A stretch of 14,072 nucleotides of DNA from SIAJ01 sp036266155 (lineage in GTDB: Bacteria > Planctomycetota > Planctomycetia > Gemmatales > Gemmataceae): contig DATANR010000360.1 in assembly GCA_036266155.1 (NCBI GenBank), forward strand, positions 1-14,072, written 5' to 3'. Within the stretch, counting starts at the first letter, position 1; each line of letters starts with the position of its first letter. The position numbers were made by a program, and so were the translations under genes. The notes below the pieces were generated by a model. That model was not told the DNA's origin. It saw nothing but the letters and a program-made list of their open reading frames with translations, and did not search any database. Below, piece by piece: positions 7,298 through 13,333 of this stretch.

Positions 7298-7300
7298 ATG

Positions 7301-8035
7301 ATGCTGATCCTGCCGGCCATCGACCTGCGCGACGGCAAGTGCGTCCGGCTCAAGCAGGGCGACTACGCGCAGGAGACGGTCTTTGGCGACGATCCGGTCG
7401 CCATGGCCCGTCGCTGGGTCGGCGAAGGGGCCAGGTCGCTGCATCTCGTCGATCTCGATGGCGCCAAGGCCGGCCGGCCGGTGAACGGCGAGGTCATTCG
7501 CCAAATCGCGCAAGCAGTCGACGTGCCGTGCCAGGTCGGCGGCGGTCTGCGCACGGAAGCGGACATCGAAGCCACCCTGGAGGCCGGCGTCGCACGCGTC
7601 GTGCTTGGCACGCGAGCTTTGCAGGACCCGGCCTGGGTTCGGCAAATGGCTCAGGCTTATCCGAAACGCATCGTCCTTGGCTTGGATGCCCGCGACGGCA
7701 AGGTGGCGACGCATGGTTGGTTGAACACGTCCGAGGAGTCCGTCCTCGAAGTCGCCCGTGAGTTCGCTAACTGGCCGCTTTACGCAATCGTGTACACGGA
7801 CATCGCGCGCGATGGGATGTTGCAGGGCCCTAATGTCGACGGGCTGGCAGAATTGGCTGCGGCCATGCCAATTCCGGTGATCGCATCCGGCGGCGTGACG
7901 ACGTTGCAGAACGTTCGCGATCTGATGGCGAAAAAGCTGTTCGGCTGCATCATTGGCCGGGCGCTCTATGAAGGTAAGATCGGTTTGTCGGCGGTTCTCG
8001 AGTTAACTCAACCTGGATCGACTTCGAGGGAGTAA
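7301..8035 (+). CDS. hisA: ProFAR isomerase HisA
   Basis: A 244-residue (beta/alpha)8 enzyme of histidine biosynthesis, phosphoribosylformimino-5-aminoimidazole carboxamide ribotide isomerase, which opens the ribosyl ring of ProFAR to give PRFAR. The family's length and order are intact: MLILPAIDLRDGKCVRL with catalytic Asp8, HLVDLDGAKAG in the first half, VGGGLRT phosphate-binding strand near 79-85, VLGLDARDGKVATHGW with catalytic Asp129, YTDIARDGMLQGPN, and the second phosphate site IASGGV (204-209). HisF is a close homologue, but the N-terminus, Asp8 and the GW(L) segment fit HisA. The ATG at 7301 is chosen over 7298 and over an upstream TTG at 7196 by the ribosome site and by homology. 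No other his gene is in the window, so hisA stands apart from hisH and hisF here. Confidence 0.95.
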   Translation: MLILPAIDLRDGKCVRLKQGDYAQETVFGDDPVAMARRWVGEGARSLHLVDLDGAKAGRPVNGEVIRQIAQAVDVPCQVGGGLRTEADIEATLEAGVARVVLGTRALQDPAWVRQMAQAYPKRIVLGLDARDGKVATHGWLNTSEESVLEVAREFANWPLYAIVYTDIARDGMLQGPNVDGLAELAAAMPIPVIASGGVTTLQNVRDLMAKKLFGCIIGRALYEGKIGLSAVLELTQPGSTSRE

Positions 8036-8039
8036 CCCC

Positions 8040-8117
8040 ATGTCCAGTGCAGTCGCGAATACCGGTGAAGACAATCCCCGGACGGCCCCCGCGCGCCGTC
8101 TGGTACGTGGGGCCTAG
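8040..8117 (+). CDS. Possible 25-codon small ORF after hisA
   Basis: An ATG at 8040 starts a 25-codon frame ending in TAG, four bases after the hisA stop. The sequence GAGGGAG at 8026-8032, which overlaps the end of hisA, would be a good ribosome site 7 bases away. The peptide begins MSSAVANTGEDNP and ends in an Arg-rich stretch (ARRLVRGA). It has no recognisable motif or signal, and chance occurrence is quite possible. Confidence 0.2.
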   Translation: MSSAVANTGEDNPRTAPARRLVRGA

Positions 8118-8170
8118 CGCCTCGCTTGACATTCGCTTGCTTCCGCGAAGCCTCTCCTCTCCCCAACGAT

Positions 8171-8175
8171 GGAGG
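8171..8175 (+). promoter_or_regulatory. Ribosome binding site deciding the EF-G-like GTG start
   Basis: GGAGG, a perfect Shine-Dalgarno core, lies 7 bases before the GTG at 8183. It overrules the longer in-frame start at 8126 (TTG), which would add 19 residues with no EF-G character. Confidence 0.7.
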
Positions 8176-8182
8176 TATTCGC

Positions 8183-10324
8183 GTGCTCAAGTATCACGAA
8201 AGCGACATCCGCACCATTGCCCTTGTCGGGCATCGGGCGAGCGGAAAGACGACGTTGGCCGATGCCTTGCTTCACATGTCCCACGCGGTCGACCGCATGG
8301 GCAGCGTGGACGACGGCACGAGCGTCTCCGATTACGACGACGAAGAGCATAAACACCATTTCTCGATCGACACGTCGGTCCTGCATCTCGAATACGAGAA
8401 CAAGTTCATCAACCTGCTCGACGCGCCTGGCTATCCAGACTTCGTTGGCGCCGCGCTCGAGGCGTTGAATGCCGTCGAGACCGCTGCGATCGTCGTGTCG
8501 GCCGTCAACGGCATCGAGGTCAACACGCGCCGCATGTTCAATGAGGCCGAGAAGCACGGACTCACGCGGCTGCTCGTCATCAACAAGTGCGATGCCGACA
8601 ACGTTCACTTTCCGGAGTTGATCGACGCCATTCAGGAGACTTTCGGCAAGAAGTGCGTGCTGTTCAATGTGCCCGATGGCTTGGGTGCCGCTTGCAGGGG
8701 CGTCGTCAGCGTGCTCGATCCGCCGGAGAAGACGCCGTTCGGGTGTCCGATCGATCCAAAGACGGTTCGCACTCAGCTCGTCGACGCGATCGTCGAATGT
8801 GACGAAGTGATGATGGAGCGCTACCTGACCGAAGGGAACCTATCGGTCGCAGAGATCGAAGAAGCTGTCGCCAAGGCGGTCGAAGCCGGCACGGTGATCC
8901 CGATCTTCTGCACGGCGGGCAAGAAGGAAATCGGCGTCGAGGAATTGATGCACGCACTGGCGAAATACAGCTCGACGCCCTGGCACGCGAAGGTTCGGCT
9001 CGGCGAGCATCTCCACGGCCACAACGGCCACGAGCATGACTTCGACGGCGCCGACGAGAACGGTCAGTTCCTCGGCGTCGTGTTCAAGACCGTCAATGAC
9101 AAGTTCGTCGGCAACCTGAGCTTCATCCGCGTGCTTTCGGGCAAGCTCGACGCGGCCCACCCGCTCTTTAACACGCGCAGCGGCAAGACAGCCCGTGTGT
9201 CGCAACTCCTGATGATCCAGGGCAAGACGAACCAGCCGGTTGCCGAAGCCTATCCGGGCGACATCATCGCGGTTGCAAAGGTCGAGGACCTGCACATCGG
9301 CGACACGGTGGCATTCAGCAAGGACGCGCCGAAGTTGCCGCTCCCCGAGTTCCCGAAGCCGATGTTTGGCCTCGCCGTCGAGCCGAAGAACCGCGGCGAC
9401 GAGCAGAAGATCAGCCAGAGCCTGCACAAGATCGCCGACGAGGACCCGACGTTCAAGATCACGCACGATCCACAGACACACGAGTTGGTCATCAACGGCG
9501 TCAGCCAGTTGCATCTGGAAGTGATTCAGCATCGCCTGAAGAAACGTTTTGATCTGGAAGTGGTGACCAAGGAGCCAAAGATTCCCTATCGGGAAACGAT
9601 CGCATCCAATGGCGAGTCTGATTACCGCCACAAGAAACAGACGGGCGGCCGCGGTCAGTTCGGCGAAGTGCACATGCGCATCTACCCGCTGTCACGCGAG
9701 ATCAAGACGCAGCAGGAATGCGAGGAACAGTTCGCCAATCGGTCGAAGTTCGAGAAGATGCGGAGCGTGCATTACGACCCGGACTTCAACTTCGCGTTCA
9801 TCGACCACATCGTCGGCGGCACGATTCCGAACAACTTCATGCCGGCCGTCGAGAAGGGTTGCAAGGAGATCCTCGAACAAGGGGCTATTGCCGGCTACCG
9901 GATGCAGGACCTCGCCGTCGAAGTCCATTTCGGCAAATACCACGACGTCGATAGCTCGGAAGCCGCGTTCAAGACTGCGGCCCGGCAGGCGCTGAGAAAA
10001 GCCGTACGCACTGCCCACCCGGTGCTGATGGAGCCGGTGGTGAAGCTCGAGGTGACTGTGCCGTCACGGTTCACGGGCGCGATTCTGGGCGACTTGAACA
10101 CGCGCCGCGGGCACGTCGAAAACCAGGATAGTTTGCCAGGCGACCTTGCTGTCATTATGGCCCGCGTGCCGTTGGCAGAGGTCACCAAGTACGCGGCCCA
10201 ACTCGGCAGCATCACGCAGGGACAGGGCTCATTCACGATGGACTTCAGTCATTACGACATTGTCCCCGCGATGATTCAGAAACAGATCGAGAGTAAGGCG
10301 AAGATGGTGGATGAGGAGGAATAG
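8183..10324 (+). CDS. EF-G-like translation GTPase (EF-G paralogue)
   Basis: A 713-residue cytoplasmic GTPase with all five EF-G domains. The G domain (about 1-270) has G1 GHRASGKT (16-23), G3 DAPGY (80-84) and G4 NKCD (134-137). Domain II (about 295-385) follows, then domain III with FGLAVEPKNRGDEQKISQSL, domain IV with QTGGRGQFGEV and the tip loop FGKYHDVDSSEAAF (His587), and domain V with RRGHVENQD and QGQGSFTMDFSHYDIVP. Canonical EF-G has GHVDHGKT-type G1 and DTPGH in G3; here G3 has Tyr84 where the catalytic His should be, and the switch I region reads HHFSIDTS rather than RGITITS. It therefore belongs to the EF-G-like (EF-G2/FusA2-type) paralogues, and the housekeeping fusA is probably elsewhere. 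A His-rich stretch, HLHGHNGHEHD at 276-286, joins the G domain to domain II. A role in ribosome function other than normal translocation is inferred from the family. Confidence 0.9.
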   Translation: MLKYHESDIRTIALVGHRASGKTTLADALLHMSHAVDRMGSVDDGTSVSDYDDEEHKHHFSIDTSVLHLEYENKFINLLDAPGYPDFVGAALEALNAVETAAIVVSAVNGIEVNTRRMFNEAEKHGLTRLLVINKCDADNVHFPELIDAIQETFGKKCVLFNVPDGLGAACRGVVSVLDPPEKTPFGCPIDPKTVRTQLVDAIVECDEVMMERYLTEGNLSVAEIEEAVAKAVEAGTVIPIFCTAGKKEIGVEELMHALAKYSSTPWHAKVRLGEHLHGHNGHEHDFDGADENGQFLGVVFKTVNDKFVGNLSFIRVLSGKLDAAHPLFNTRSGKTARVSQLLMIQGKTNQPVAEAYPGDIIAVAKVEDLHIGDTVAFSKDAPKLPLPEFPKPMFGLAVEPKNRGDEQKISQSLHKIADEDPTFKITHDPQTHELVINGVSQLHLEVIQHRLKKRFDLEVVTKEPKIPYRETIASNGESDYRHKKQTGGRGQFGEVHMRIYPLSREIKTQQECEEQFANRSKFEKMRSVHYDPDFNFAFIDHIVGGTIPNNFMPAVEKGCKEILEQGAIAGYRMQDLAVEVHFGKYHDVDSSEAAFKTAARQALRKAVRTAHPVLMEPVVKLEVTVPSRFTGAILGDLNTRRGHVENQDSLPGDLAVIMARVPLAEVTKYAAQLGSITQGQGSFTMDFSHYDIVPAMIQKQIESKAKMVDEEE

Positions 10325-10361
10325 ACGGGAAATTCCATCGCAGTTGTCGAGCAAGATTCGA

Positions 10362-10417
10362 AGTGTCGGGGTCCGCCATTAAAAACATGGTGGACCTCGA
10401 AAAAAAGAGCTGACACT
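10362..10417. repeat. Degenerate REP-like hairpin after the EF-G-like gene
   Basis: A 10-bp inner stem, GGTCCGCCAT (10370-10379) with ATGGTGGACC (10387-10396), has one G-T wobble and a TAAAAAC loop. An outer pair AGTGTC (10362-10367) and GACACT (10412-10417) encloses it. A run of seven A residues sits in the right half, so on the minus strand this also looks like a terminator. It is 37 bases after the EF-G-like stop. Confidence 0.55.
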
Positions 10418-10475
10418 CCCTGCGCCCATCCGTTTTCCAAAATCTACAGCGCTTTTCATCAACTAGATAAGACCG

Positions 10476-10495
10476 GGCACCTGCAAAATGGTGCC
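10476..10495. repeat. Short hairpin upstream of the small exported protein
   Basis: GGCACC (10476-10481) pairs with GGTGCC (10490-10495) around the loop TGCAAAAT. It lies 53 bases before the next start codon and resembles the inner hairpin of a REP-like element of the kind seen at 10362-10417. Too short to classify firmly. Confidence 0.35.
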
Positions 10496-10548
10496 AGACT
10501 ACTCGCTCTATTGTGGAGTGAGGATTTTCTTCCTGTCGGAGTGTTACG

Positions 10549-10944
10549 ATGATGCGCGCGATTCCGGTTCTTCTTGCAGTTTTCTCCTTTGGCGCTGCCT
10601 CGGAGATCAGAGCCGATGAGATTGTCATCGACTCTGAATACGTGGGAGCTGAACACACCGGGTCAAACGACTCTGGGGATATTCTTTCGGGCTGGGTCCG
10701 TTTTCAAGGCCAGATTTTTACTACTTACCATGTGGCTTTTTTGGCGAAGCCACATGGTAGTGACCCTATGTACTGGATGGTCGTGGCAAGCAGAGACGTA
10801 ACGACAGATTACAATGGATCTGCCACGGTGAACAACCTCAATGGGACCACTTATTACGGTTATCCGGACGGATGGGATTGCAGGATTGTCGTTTCGCGTA
10901 CGAGCGGTCCGTCAACCTACGTACCTTTCTGGCTGACCTACTAG
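10549..10944 (+). CDS. Small exported protein of unknown function
   Basis: A 131-residue protein that I do not recognise. Residues 1-22 look like a signal peptide (MMRAIPVLLAVFSFGAAS then IRA before the mature DEIVID), so the mature chain of about 109 residues is probably exported. It is rich in Tyr, Trp, Ser, Thr and Val in an alternating pattern that suggests an all-beta domain, with one cysteine (GWDCRIVV) and no catalytic motif. A GGAG site at 10538-10541 is 7 bases before the ATG at 10549. The gene is visibly A+T-richer than its neighbours, with codons such as TTT, ATT and TCA in place of the C/G-ending ones used elsewhere. Together with its hairpin-rich, repeat-bounded surroundings this hints at acquisition by transfer. 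A 13-bp perfect inverted repeat lies inside the coding sequence. Confidence 0.7.
   Translation: MMRAIPVLLAVFSFGAASEIRADEIVIDSEYVGAEHTGSNDSGDILSGWVRFQGQIFTTYHVAFLAKPHGSDPMYWMVVASRDVTTDYNGSATVNNLNGTTYYGYPDGWDCRIVVSRTSGPSTYVPFWLTY
10726..10759. repeat. 13-bp perfect inverted repeat inside the small exported protein gene
   Basis: TACCATGTGGCTT (10726-10738) and AAGCCACATGGTA (10747-10759) are perfect reverse complements around the loop TTTTGGCG. The mRNA would form a strong hairpin in the middle of the coding sequence, covering residues about 60-71 (TYHVAFLAKPHG). The frame stays open through it. Confidence 0.8.
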
Positions 10945-11037
10945 TGCACTGTCACGGTCAGATGCCTGCTGAGCACGTTGTGGAATAAAATCGTTCGCGC
11001 GATCGCGCGGACATCGTTGGTGGGCCACCGTTGCCGT
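10945..11037 (+). other. Gap after the small exported protein, little content
   Basis: No gene is supported. It contains a perfect 14-base palindrome CGCGCGATCGCGCG (10996-11009). The frame TCGTTCGCGCG here is shared with the intact thioredoxin-like gene near 12910 (VVRAL), which may be a further small remnant of the lost paralogue. Confidence 0.3.
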
Positions 11038-11121
11038 GCCCACCTGAAGGTCATCGCTCTCGTTCAAGACGACACAACGGGCGAGATGCTGAATATGGCC
11101 GAGTTTGAGGGTCAGTGCAAA
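11038..11121 (+). pseudogene. 3'-end remnant of a paralogue of the thioredoxin-like gene
   Basis: Translated in frame, this piece reads HLKVIALVQDDTTGE, then MLNMAEFEGQCK, almost the same as the last 27 residues (579-605) of the intact protein encoded at 11346-13163. By eye 64 of 81 bases match, and most differences are silent third-position changes, so both copies were once translated and selected. In the remnant the stop codon position reads TTG instead of TAA, and everything upstream of this end is lost or unrecognisable. No start, signal peptide or CPPC domain remains, so it is not a working gene. Confidence 0.85.
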
Positions 11122-11148
11122 TTGTCATCGGGTTATCGTGAAATTCGC

Positions 11149-11176
11149 GAGGCTCACCGGTCCTCCGGCGGGCCTC
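11149..11176. repeat. Hairpin in the post-stop slot of the remnant
   Basis: GAGGCTCACCGG (11149-11160) pairs with CCGGCGGGCCTC (11165-11176) with two mismatches (one a G-T wobble) and a TCCT loop. In the intact copy the same slot between stop codon and shared downstream DNA carries the REP-like element 13172-13249. Confidence 0.5.
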
Positions 11177-11181
11177 CCTCG

Positions 11182-11232
11182 TTATTTCCGCGACACGTCC
11201 TTGAGCCAATCAGGTCCTTTTGTCAATCCATT
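11182..11232 (+). repeat. Downstream duplicated segment, upstream copy
   Basis: This 51-base non-coding stretch matches 13250-13299, downstream of the intact thioredoxin-like gene, at about 41 positions with one gap (shared words: CCTTGA, GTCCTTTTG, CAATC). It shows that the ancestral duplication covered the gene's 3' flank as well as its end. Confidence 0.75.
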
Positions 11233-11266
11233 TATCGGGCACCTTACTTACGGTGCTCCGCTCGCC
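11233..11266 (+). repeat. REP-like family 2, copy B (single half-unit)
   Basis: It begins TATCGGGCACC and ends GGTGCTCCGCTCGCC, the same as the right arm of 13172-13249, but the loop TTAC is doubled to TTACTTAC. There is no inverted partner. It lies 80 bases before the thioredoxin-like start. Confidence 0.85.
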
Positions 11267-11345
11267 TTTTCTGTTGGCGACGTTCCGCTGGATTCGTAAA
11301 TCTGACCAAACCAGTGAACTTTACATTGGCACCCGGAGATTCCTC

Positions 11346-13163
11346 ATGACTCGTTTCCTGATGGCCGTCGCGGCCATCGCCCTCGCTGTCCCGGCATCGT
11401 TCGCCGCGGATCCGTCCTTGCCCGAGGGCAACTGGCGCGTGAGCCAGCATTTCAACGCGATTGCCGAACAACGGCTTTGCGTGATAAAGATCGAAAAGAA
11501 GGATGGCAAGCTCGCGGCCACACTTCTCGACAGCATGAAGCAAGTAATGAAGAAGGGCGAAGATCCTTCGCCCATCCCGGTCAAGATCAAGGAATTCAAG
11601 GCGGACGGTGACAACGTGCATCTCGCCATCGAATTTGGCCGGCAACTGATGGTGTTTGATGGAACCGTGGCCAAAGACAAGAAGAAGGTGCTGGGCGCGA
11701 TTGGTGATGACAAGCGGGCGATGCGCGGCATGCTCACGACGCAGAATGGCGAGAAACTCGAGATCGCGACCGCGGCCGATCGCCCCAAGGCGCCGGAACC
11801 ATATCTTGAGGCCACCAAGCTGAACAACGCTCCGTTTACATTCCAATTCAAGGCACAGCAGTCGAAAGATGCCAACGAAAAGGCCGAACTCCAGGCCAAG
11901 GCGAAAGAAGCACGCGCTGAGGCCGACGCCAAGGTGCCGGGACTCTACAAGGAGACGATCGAGAAGCACGGCGACAGTCCATACGCGACCGTCGCGGCCG
12001 CGTCATTGTTAGCCTCGGCCGGCAAGTCGAAGGCGACGCCGCAAGACGTGGCCGCCTGGGTGAAAGTCATCGATGCCGACGTCGTCAAGTTTGGCGACCG
12101 GATGGTTCGCGAAACGGCGTTGTCGACGGCCGAGTCGCTGATCGCGCAAAAGGGTTTTGACGCTATCGCAATGGCGGCCGTGGACAAGGCGATGGACGGG
12201 ATGACGGAAAAAACGCCACTGATGCTTCAGTCACGAAGCCTAAAGGCGATGAAGACACTGTTGACGAACGCGGGAAAGGTGAACGAAGCCAAAGCGCTCG
12301 ACACCAAGATCGCCAAGGTTGAGACCGCGCTCGACGAGGACTACATCAAGACGGTTCCGCCGTTCAAGCCTGAGCACTTCGCGGGCCGCAAGGACAAGGA
12401 AGCCAACAAGGTCGCGGTGATGGAACTGTTCACGGGCGCCCAGTGCCCGCCATGCGTCGCGGCCGACGCGGCCTTCGATGCCCTGGAGCATGCCTACATG
12501 ACCAAGGACTTGATCCTGATCCAGTATCACATGCACATTCCCGGCCCCGATCCGTTGACCAACAAGGACACGATTGCGCGTTGGGACTATTACGGCAAGC
12601 TGTTCCCGAAGCAAATGGGCGGGGTGCCGTCGAGCATCTTCGGCGGCAAGCCGCAGTCGGGCGGTGGCGGCGGGATGGCGTTCGCCGAGGACAAGTTCAA
12701 AGATTACACGGCCATCGTCAACAAGCTGGTCGAGGAAAAGACCGACGTCAAGGTCATGGGCTCCGCCAAGCGGACGGGCGACAAGATCAGCATCAACGTG
12801 GATGTCGATGGCGTGAAGGACCCGGGCGAGAAGATCAAGCTCCGCGTCCTGCTCGTCGAGGAGAAGATCAAATACGTCGGCGGCAACGGCATGCGTTTCC
12901 ACCACCAGGTCGTTCGCGCGTTGCCCGGTGGGGCGGAAGGCACGGCGATCAAGGAGAAGTCGTTCAAAAAGACGGTCGACTTCGACGTGGCTGAACTCAA
13001 GAAGATCTTGACCAAGTATCTCGAAGAGTTCAACTCTGAGCGCCCCTTCCCGAACCCGGATCGGCCGATGGACATGGCTCATCTGAAGGTCATCGCGCTC
13101 GTGCAGGACGACGCCACCGGCGAAATCCTGAACGCGACCGAGTTTGACGTTCAGGGCAAGTAA
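11346..13163 (+). CDS. Exported thioredoxin-like protein with CPPC motif
   Basis: A 605-residue protein. Residues 1-20 or 1-21 are a signal peptide (MTRFLMAVAAIALAVPASFA), so it acts outside the cytoplasm. Residues about 25-140 are a beta-rich N-terminal domain; 160-340 is charged and helical, with a Lys/Glu/Ala-rich coiled part and TPR-like helices. From about 345 a thioredoxin-fold domain carries VAVMELFTGAQCPPCVAAD with Cys367 and Cys370, the HIPGPDPLTN segment, and the probable cis-proline in GGVPSS (Pro428), followed by a glycine run. The C-terminal part (about 460-605) is a beta domain with HHQVVRALPGG and the end HLKVIALVQDD. The pattern resembles thioredoxin-like/Omp28-type exported proteins; redox partner and electron source are not visible. 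A GGAG site lies 8 bases before the ATG at 11346, while the longer frame from 11220 starts inside a repeat. Directly upstream lies the decayed end of a paralogue. Confidence 0.85.
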   Translation: MTRFLMAVAAIALAVPASFAADPSLPEGNWRVSQHFNAIAEQRLCVIKIEKKDGKLAATLLDSMKQVMKKGEDPSPIPVKIKEFKADGDNVHLAIEFGRQLMVFDGTVAKDKKKVLGAIGDDKRAMRGMLTTQNGEKLEIATAADRPKAPEPYLEATKLNNAPFTFQFKAQQSKDANEKAELQAKAKEARAEADAKVPGLYKETIEKHGDSPYATVAAASLLASAGKSKATPQDVAAWVKVIDADVVKFGDRMVRETALSTAESLIAQKGFDAIAMAAVDKAMDGMTEKTPLMLQSRSLKAMKTLLTNAGKVNEAKALDTKIAKVETALDEDYIKTVPPFKPEHFAGRKDKEANKVAVMELFTGAQCPPCVAADAAFDALEHAYMTKDLILIQYHMHIPGPDPLTNKDTIARWDYYGKLFPKQMGGVPSSIFGGKPQSGGGGGMAFAEDKFKDYTAIVNKLVEEKTDVKVMGSAKRTGDKISINVDVDGVKDPGEKIKLRVLLVEEKIKYVGGNGMRFHHQVVRALPGGAEGTAIKEKSFKKTVDFDVAELKKILTKYLEEFNSERPFPNPDRPMDMAHLKVIALVQDDATGEILNATEFDVQGK

Positions 13164-13171
13164 GTGCGTTT

Positions 13172-13249
13172 GGCGAGCGGAGCACCGTAAGGTGCCCGAT
13201 AGTGTCGACAGTCGGACATTATCGGGCACCTTACGGTGCTCCGCTCGCC
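13172..13249. repeat. REP-like family 2, copy C (perfect 30-bp inverted pair)
   Basis: Arms 13172-13201 and 13220-13249 are perfect 30-base reverse complements, starting GGCGAGCGGAGCACC. Each arm has its own small hairpin (GCACC-GTAA-GGTGC and GCACC-TTAC-GGTGC). The pairing continues inward as GTGTC/GACAT with one G-T pair. It begins 8 bases after the stop of the thioredoxin-like gene and could end or protect that transcript. Confidence 0.92.
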
Positions 13250-13299
13250 TTATTTCGTGACCTGTCCTTGAACCATCCACGTCCTTTTGCCAATCTATT
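13250..13299 (+). repeat. Downstream duplicated segment, intact copy
   Basis: The partner of 11182-11232, lying just after the REP-like pair. It is non-coding and separates the repeat from the ExbB-like gene. Confidence 0.75.
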
Positions 13300-13333
13300 C
13301 CCAACGCGCTAGCCAAACACACTGGGCCAATCG

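Larger units (their letters stand above)
6998..7300 (+). other. Intergenic leader region before hisA
   Basis: About 300 bases without a convincing gene. It holds a -10-like TAGAAT at 7020-7025 (a TTGACC at 6994-6999 lies 20 bases before it, too far for a normal promoter), the terminator-like hairpin at 7088-7126, and a TACACT at 7261-7266 that could be a second weak -10 box. An 8-codon ATG reading frame starting near 7166 has no histidine codons and does not look like a his leader peptide. Confidence 0.4.

Noticed and set aside
8126..8131. TTGACA as a -35 box for the EF-G-like gene
   Set aside because: No -10-like sequence occurs 15-19 bases downstream; the region is C/T-rich.
10996..11009. 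14-base palindrome CGCGCGATCGCGCG
   Set aside because: In high-G+C DNA a CG-alternating palindrome of this length is not surprising; no second copy or functional context was seen.
10978..11349. 123-codon frame containing the remnant
   Set aside because: Only the 27 codons at 11041-11121 have a homologue. The frame runs past the lost stop into repeat DNA and has no ribosome site, so it is not a gene.
2662..13249. CRISPR array made of the repeated GGCGAGCGG units
   Set aside because: Copies are kilobases apart, in inverted pairs, without regular spacers or cas genes; they fit REP-like repeats.
11233..13249. Terminal inverted repeats of a composite transposon around the thioredoxin-like gene
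   Set aside because: The half-unit at 11233 and the pair at 13172 flank the gene, but there is no transposase and no target duplication was seen. The same family also occurs at 2662-2733.
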